From the NCBI GenBank assembly GCA_038040485.1, contig JBBPIE010000001.1, positions 1 through 64,000 of the forward strand: a stretch of 64,000 nucleotides of DNA, written 5' to 3'. The notes under the pieces are model-generated. The model was not told the origin of the DNA, made no database searches, and was given only the letters and a program-made list of their open reading frames with translations. Made by a program: the position numbers and the translations under genes. This DNA comes from Onstottus_B arcticum (GTDB lineage Bacteria; Acidobacteriota; Blastocatellia; UBA7656). Below are positions 60,575-64,000 of this stretch, in pieces; positions within the stretch are counted from its first letter, which is position 1, and each line of letters begins with the position of its first letter.

Positions 60575-61168
60575 ATGAAGACATTCATAGCAGTGGCAGC
60601 GTTGACTATCCTGTTTGCGGCTATGATGGCTCGCGCACAGCAATCGCCGCTCGCGCCGCCCGTTGTTCCCAAGCCCGCCGTCACCAGCAGGTCCACGACA
60701 TTGAAGGTGGGTGACAAGGCTCCCGACTTTGCGCTTCCAAACGGTGACGGCAAGCTTGTCGTACTCTCCGAGTACACGCAGCGATCGCCGGTCCTGTTGG
60801 TTTTTTATCGAGGCTTCTGGTGAGCCGCATGCACACAGCAACTCACCAGGCTGGCTGAGGACTACAACAACTTCAAACGTGCCGGAGCGGAAGTGATCGC
60901 GATTAGCGTGGACCAGCAGTCCTTCGCATGGTCGATGGGCCAGACCACCGGAGCTAAGTTTCAGATCCTATCCGACGCGGACAAAGCGGTCATCACATCC
61001 TACGGGATCCTGAACGCCGCGGAGCAAGGCGGCATCGCTCATCCGGCGATCTTCATCGTGGATCGAGAAGGCAAGATCAGGTTCATGCACGTGGGCAAGG
61101 ACCCGCAAGACCGCCCTCCCGATGAAACGATTCTTGAAGAAGTGAAGAAGCTCGCAGCCGCAAAGTAA
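60575..61168 (+). CDS. Peroxiredoxin with in-frame UGA at the active-site position (candidate selenoprotein)
   Basis: Reading through the TGA at 60821-60823 gives 197 residues in one frame. The signal peptide (MKTFIAVAALTILFAAMMAR) is followed by an AhpC/TSA-type domain: GDKAPDFALPNGDGKLVVLS, then VLLVFYRGFW, the UGA (residue 83), Ala-Ala-Cys86 and QQLTRLAEDY. Relatives have RGxWCPxC, so the UGA replaces the peroxidatic Cys and makes UxxC. The downstream part is intact (GAEVIAISVDQQSF, HPAIFIVDREGKIRFMHVG). A perfect 8-bp stem encloses the UGA (60817-60824/60842-60849). Alternative: a nonsense mutation in a Cys codon. Sec machinery is not in this window. The protein would reduce peroxides in the periplasm. 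Confidence 0.75.
60817..60849 (+). promoter_or_regulatory. Candidate SECIS-like stem-loop around UGA
   Basis: CTGGTGAG (60817-60824) pairs perfectly with CTCACCAG (60842-60849), with a 17-nt loop. The UGA lies inside the 5' arm. Bacterial SECIS elements are hairpins at or just after the UGA, so the place fits. The energy was not computed and no consensus was matched. Confidence 0.5.
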
Positions 61169-61189
61169 CACGGCTTTCTCGATTCTTTG

Positions 61190-61636
61190 TCAGCTCACGT
61201 CTCTCGGGTGAACAATGGTGAGGTCGGGATGGCCTTTGAAGTCGTCCACGTTGAACGTCAGCAGATGTGTGATGCCATGTGCTCGCATGATGGCCACGAG
61301 GCGTGCGTCGTGGACCCTCTTACCCTTTACCTCGTGGGACCTTACAATCTGGAACCAGTGCGCGAAGACCTCAGGCCTGTCAACCAGCATGGGGAATTGA
61401 TCTAAGAGTCGTGTCACCTCTTCGTCGACCAGTTGCACGCTCCAGCCCAGACCGTTAACGTCGGTAGGCCGAGTAGCTACCGACCAAAACTCAATCAGGA
61501 CCTGCGGAGTAACAACAAGGTCTTCTCCGTGCCCAGCCAACGACGATATCGCGGATATCGCAATGGTGTGATCGTCTGCCTCTTCTTGCACTGCTCTCAG
61601 CAGAACGTTTGTGTCTAGCAGGTATCGCGCGGTCAC
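61190..61636 (-). CDS. vapC: VapC-family PIN-domain toxin
   Basis: The 148-residue protein starts with GTG and begins TARYLLDTNVLLRAV, with the first PIN Asp at 8; LIEFWS and KRVHDARLVAIM supply further acidic residues and LLTFNVDDFK the last. PIN toxins are Mg-dependent RNases that act on tRNA or rRNA. It overlaps its antitoxin by four bases (GTGA). Confidence 0.88.
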   Translation of the reverse strand: MTARYLLDTNVLLRAVQEEADDHTIAISAISSLAGHGEDLVVTPQVLIEFWSVATRPTDVNGLGWSVQLVDEEVTRLLDQFPMLVDRPEVFAHWFQIVRSHEVKGKRVHDARLVAIMRAHGITHLLTFNVDDFKGHPDLTIVHPRDVS

Positions 61637-61899
61637 TCGTAGATGTTCTCCCTGCGGAGCGCAGCGTCCGGTAGCGGGGGAGCCGGGGGTCGCTTCTTAT
61701 CAGCCCATCGGCGGAATGCATCGGCTCGCTCCTGAGGTGTAGCGGTGGCCCAGAACGGTCGAGCGTTGACCTCGGGGCGCAGCGTTAAAGTGTCTCCCTC
61801 AACTTCGACGACGTATCGGGTGTGAGGTTTAGGCTCACCCAGCAACTCGGGAGAGAGATGGATTGCCCCTTCCTCGTTTGTCTCAACTATTCGGCTCAT
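61633..61899 (-). CDS. VapB-like antitoxin
   Basis: The start at 61899 (MSRIVETNEEGAIHL) gives 88 residues. The N-terminal half looks like an AbrB-type beta DNA-binding domain (LGEPKPHTRYVVEVEGDTLT). The C-terminal tail (PQERADAFRRWADKKRPPAP) would bind the toxin. It is translated just before VapC and probably represses the operon. Confidence 0.75.
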   Translation of the reverse strand: MSRIVETNEEGAIHLSPELLGEPKPHTRYVVEVEGDTLTLRPEVNARPFWATATPQERADAFRRWADKKRPPAPPLPDAALRRENIYE

Positions 61900-61921
61900 A
61901 GCACTCTTCCCGTGGCAGATT

Positions 61922-62029
61922 CTAGCACATACACACACACGACCAACCTGTTGCGAACTTTGATAAGGATTGAGCGTTCCGTCCTGATGCGACGCTGTCA
62001 AACCACGCACCCGTATCCACAAAGATCAT
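61922..62029 (-). pseudogene. Truncated PIN toxin (VapC) start
   Basis: The ATG at 62029 overlaps the stop of the AF2212-like antitoxin (ATGA), which is the normal layout. The frame reads MIFVDTGAWFDSVASGRNAQ and then stops after 35 codons. The first ~12 residues are a typical PIN start; the rest is missing. The truncation lies just before the intact VapBC pair, suggesting insertion or deletion at this point. Confidence 0.6.
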
Positions 62030-62265
62030 GGCGTAGTCTTCTCACCGTATAGGATCTTATCGTGGTCCCTTCCCGAGAAGGGCTGGCCATCCCCCTCAAC
62101 GGGCAGAGAGGCGATCGCTGAGAGTATTTCGGCGGGTGTCCTGTTCTCGCCGGAAGGTTCACTTGTCGTGATCGTAACTTCGACGGTCGTTCCGTCGGCG
62201 AGCGCTATTGGTTCCTTCAGCCTAAGAACGCCGCTTTCATAAACGGCCTCGATGGTTGTTGTCAT
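62026..62265 (-). CDS. AF2212-like antitoxin (DUF104), toxin lost
   Basis: The 79-residue protein begins MTTTIEAVYESGVLRLKEPI, followed by ALADGTTVEVTI, the pattern of the AF2212-like antitoxin family. It is usually paired with a PIN toxin; here only a 35-codon fragment remains downstream. Confidence 0.8.
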   Translation of the reverse strand: MTTTIEAVYESGVLRLKEPIALADGTTVEVTITTSEPSGENRTPAEILSAIASLPVEGDGQPFSGRDHDKILYGEKTTP

Positions 62266-62320
62266 ACGTCCTACCTTTTCCCCACGATTATTACTCTATT
62301 CGAGGCTCATCCTCAGGCTT

Positions 62321-64000
62321 TCAGCTTTGCGAAATCAGCTGCCTCAACACGTACGGCAGTATCCCGCCGTGCTGGTAGTAATCAACCTCGATCGGCGTGT
62401 CGATTCGCAGCGTCACCGGCGCCTCTTCGGTTTCTCCGGTTGCCCTGTGAATCACAAGCGTCAAATCCTGGCGAGGCAAGATCCCTTCTTCAAACCCGGT
62501 TAGGTCATACGTCTCACTGCCATCCAGGCGCAGCGTCTGCGCGCTCGTGCCTTCTTTGAACTGACAAGGCAGCACGCCCATCCCCACAAGATTCGACCGG
62601 TGTATCCGCTCGAAGCTTTGAGCCACCACAGCGCGCACGCCAAGTAACCGGGTCCCCTTCGCAGCCCAATCGCGCGAACTGCCCGTCCCGTACTCCTGCC
62701 CCGCGAACACCATCAACGGAACATCGGAAGCCTGGTACTTTATCGCGGCGTCGTAGATGCTCATTGCCTCGCCTTGCGGTTGATGAACGGTCACGCCGCC
62801 TTCCACGCCGGGCACCATCAGGTTCTTGATGCGAACGTTAGCGAACGTGCCGCGAGTCATCACCCGATCGTTGCCGCGCCGCGCGCCGTAGCTGTTGAAG
62901 TCCTCAACCAACACGCCCTTCTCTTGAAGATACAAACCCGCCGGCGAGGTTGGCTTGATCGCGCCCGCAGGCGAGATGTGATCGGTCGTCACCGAATCGC
63001 CGAAGATCGCAAGCGCTCGCGCACCCTTGATGGCACTCACTCCGCCCGGCTGCATCGAGAAGCCATTGAAGTACGGAGGCTCTTGAATGTAAGTCGACTC
63101 TGCGTCCCACTCGTACACATCGCCGCCCGTTGTTGGAATCTCGTTCCACATCGGGTTTGCTTCGATGAAGTTGCTATAGAGGTTGCGATAGGTTTCGGCA
63201 TCAAAGGCCGCCTTCATTTGCTCGCGGATCTCGTCGGTGGCGGGCCAGATGTCGCGCAGATAAACGTCGCTTCCGTCTCGGCCCTTGCCGAGCGGTTCTT
63301 CGGAGAGATTGATATCAACGCGGCCGGCAAGCGCGAAGGCTACCACCAGCGGCGGGCTCATCAGGAAGTTCGCCTTGATGCTCTGATGCACGCGAGCTTC
63401 GAAGTTGCGGTTGCCGCTCAGCACGCTTGCTGCGACGAGGTCGTACTTGCTTATGGCTTCTTCCAGGCCGGGATCGAGCGGGCCGGAGTTGCCGATGCAG
63501 GTCGTGCAGCCGTACCCGACCAGATTGAAGCCGAGATGATCCAGATAAGGTTGGAGCCCGGTCCTGGCCAGATAGTCGGTGACTGCGCGAGAGCCCGGAG
63601 CAAGCGAAGTTTTGACCGTGCGGTTAACGCTCAAGCCTTTCTCGACTGCCTTCTTGGCAAGCAATCCGGCGGCGAGCATCACGCTCGGGTTCGAGGTGTT
63701 CGTGCAAGAGGTGATTGCGGCTATCAGCACCGCTCCGTGGCCGAGATCGACTTGGGCACCCGGCATCCCGATCGCTTCGCCTACCTCAACGCGGTCTGGC
63801 GTCGGCCGGTTGTTAATCATCTCGGTCTCGCTAACAACGCTCGTGTTTTTTTCGCTGGTGGTACCGTGCAACGGAACAGGAGTAGTCTCGGTCTCCTGCT
63901 CGCCGCCACCGGTGAGCGTGGCATTCTGCTGCGCGCCAATAACGGCCGCGAAGGTTTTCCCGATTTCATCGCTGGATTTATTGTAGCCGTTCTCGCCCAT
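62321..64000 (-). CDS. acnA: Aconitate hydratase A (C-terminal part; window edge)
   Basis: The visible 559 residues are the C-terminal part of an AcnA-type enzyme, whose full length is about 900; it runs off the window at 64000. Iron-sulfur ligand motifs TSCTNTSNPSVM and GYGCTTCIGNSGPLDP are present, as are DSVTTDHISPAGAI and GTGSSRDWAAKGT in the swivel domain. It isomerises citrate to isocitrate in the TCA cycle. The gene starts outside the window, so the ATG at 64000 is an internal Met or a chance edge. A putative terminator was not seen. Confidence 0.9.
   Translation of the reverse strand: MGENGYNKSSDEIGKTFAAVIGAQQNATLTGGGEQETETTPVPLHGTTSEKNTSVVSETEMINNRPTPDRVEVGEAIGMPGAQVDLGHGAVLIAAITSCTNTSNPSVMLAAGLLAKKAVEKGLSVNRTVKTSLAPGSRAVTDYLARTGLQPYLDHLGFNLVGYGCTTCIGNSGPLDPGLEEAISKYDLVAASVLSGNRNFEARVHQSIKANFLMSPPLVVAFALAGRVDINLSEEPLGKGRDGSDVYLRDIWPATDEIREQMKAAFDAETYRNLYSNFIEANPMWNEIPTTGGDVYEWDAESTYIQEPPYFNGFSMQPGGVSAIKGARALAIFGDSVTTDHISPAGAIKPTSPAGLYLQEKGVLVEDFNSYGARRGNDRVMTRGTFANVRIKNLMVPGVEGGVTVHQPQGEAMSIYDAAIKYQASDVPLMVFAGQEYGTGSSRDWAAKGTRLLGVRAVVAQSFERIHRSNLVGMGVLPCQFKEGTSAQTLRLDGSETYDLTGFEEGILPRQDLTLVIHRATGETEEAPVTLRIDTPIEVDYYQHGGILPYVLRQLISQS

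Noticed and set aside
60575..60823. Truncated peroxiredoxin pseudogene
   Set aside because: Considered as an alternative to Sec. The downstream frame stays open with family motifs and the TGA falls exactly on the active-site Cys, so readthrough is preferred but not proven.

Overview
This 64 kb window reads as a chromosomal segment of a GC-rich, Gram-negative soil-type bacterium, most likely an Acidobacteriota (Blastocatellia-like) lineage recovered as a draft scaffold. The taxonomic call is an inference. It rests on an Oar-type TonB-dependent receptor with a carboxypeptidase-like N-terminal domain, an ECF sigma factor overlapping a Ser/Thr kinase with 14 WD40 repeats, many small secreted proteins of unknown function, many M28/M49/S8/MA-type exported peptidases, and many fold-back intergenic repeats. 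A run of 100 N inside a 7-bp repeat array (11482-11581) marks a scaffold gap. No rRNA, tRNA, CRISPR array, prophage or intact insertion sequence was seen.

Layout. 1-10.8 kb is accessory: two strong hairpins, an ImmA/IrrE-type metallopeptidase paired with a PIN-like protein, a small secreted Cys-rich protein, an exported M28 carboxypeptidase, an NLR-like DUF4062/NB-ARC/TPR protein flanked by orphan antitoxins, and an M49 lipoprotein. 10.9-18 kb has a CBS-domain protein, the 7-bp repeat array, a glutamate synthase-type flavoprotein and a 33-repeat TPR protein. 18-30 kb is mostly minus strand: a subtilisin, sigma-54 activator and secreted-protein cluster, a peptidase-MA/TPR protein, a ScfR/PrpR-like regulator and small secreted proteins. 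30-42 kb is mostly plus strand: an SDR/MDR oxidoreductase pair, DUF1573, a Cys-rich exported protein, the TonB receptor, a BNR-repeat protein, DUF2911, an NmrA-like epimerase and a YfhO-like membrane protein. 42-54 kb has a sulfotransferase, a Cys-tailed secreted protein, a ferredoxin-reductase-like flavoprotein, a molybdate operon (Mop regulator-modA-modB-modC), a copper-chaperone fusion (CusF-SCO1-CusF), an ECF/anti-sigma pair divergent from a di-heme cytochrome, and threonine synthase. 54-64 kb has the kinase/ECF pair, a PilZ protein, a peroxiredoxin with an in-frame UGA, VapBC-type toxin-antitoxin genes (one intact, one broken) and the C-terminal part of aconitase.

The most notable observations are these. 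(1) The peroxiredoxin gene at 60575-61168 has an in-frame TGA exactly where the peroxidatic cysteine should be. It is followed by xxC, an uninterrupted reading frame and a perfect 8-bp stem around the TGA, which together point to a selenoprotein. (2) The NLR-like DUF4062-NB-ARC-TPR protein is a candidate immune STAND ATPase. (3) An anti-sigma factor carries a c-type heme motif and sits divergent to a di-heme cytochrome. (4) Two copies of a ~200 bp fold-back MITE-like element with 29-bp terminal inverted repeats lie 9 kb apart. (5) The copper-chaperone fusion has two CusF-like domains flanking SCO1.
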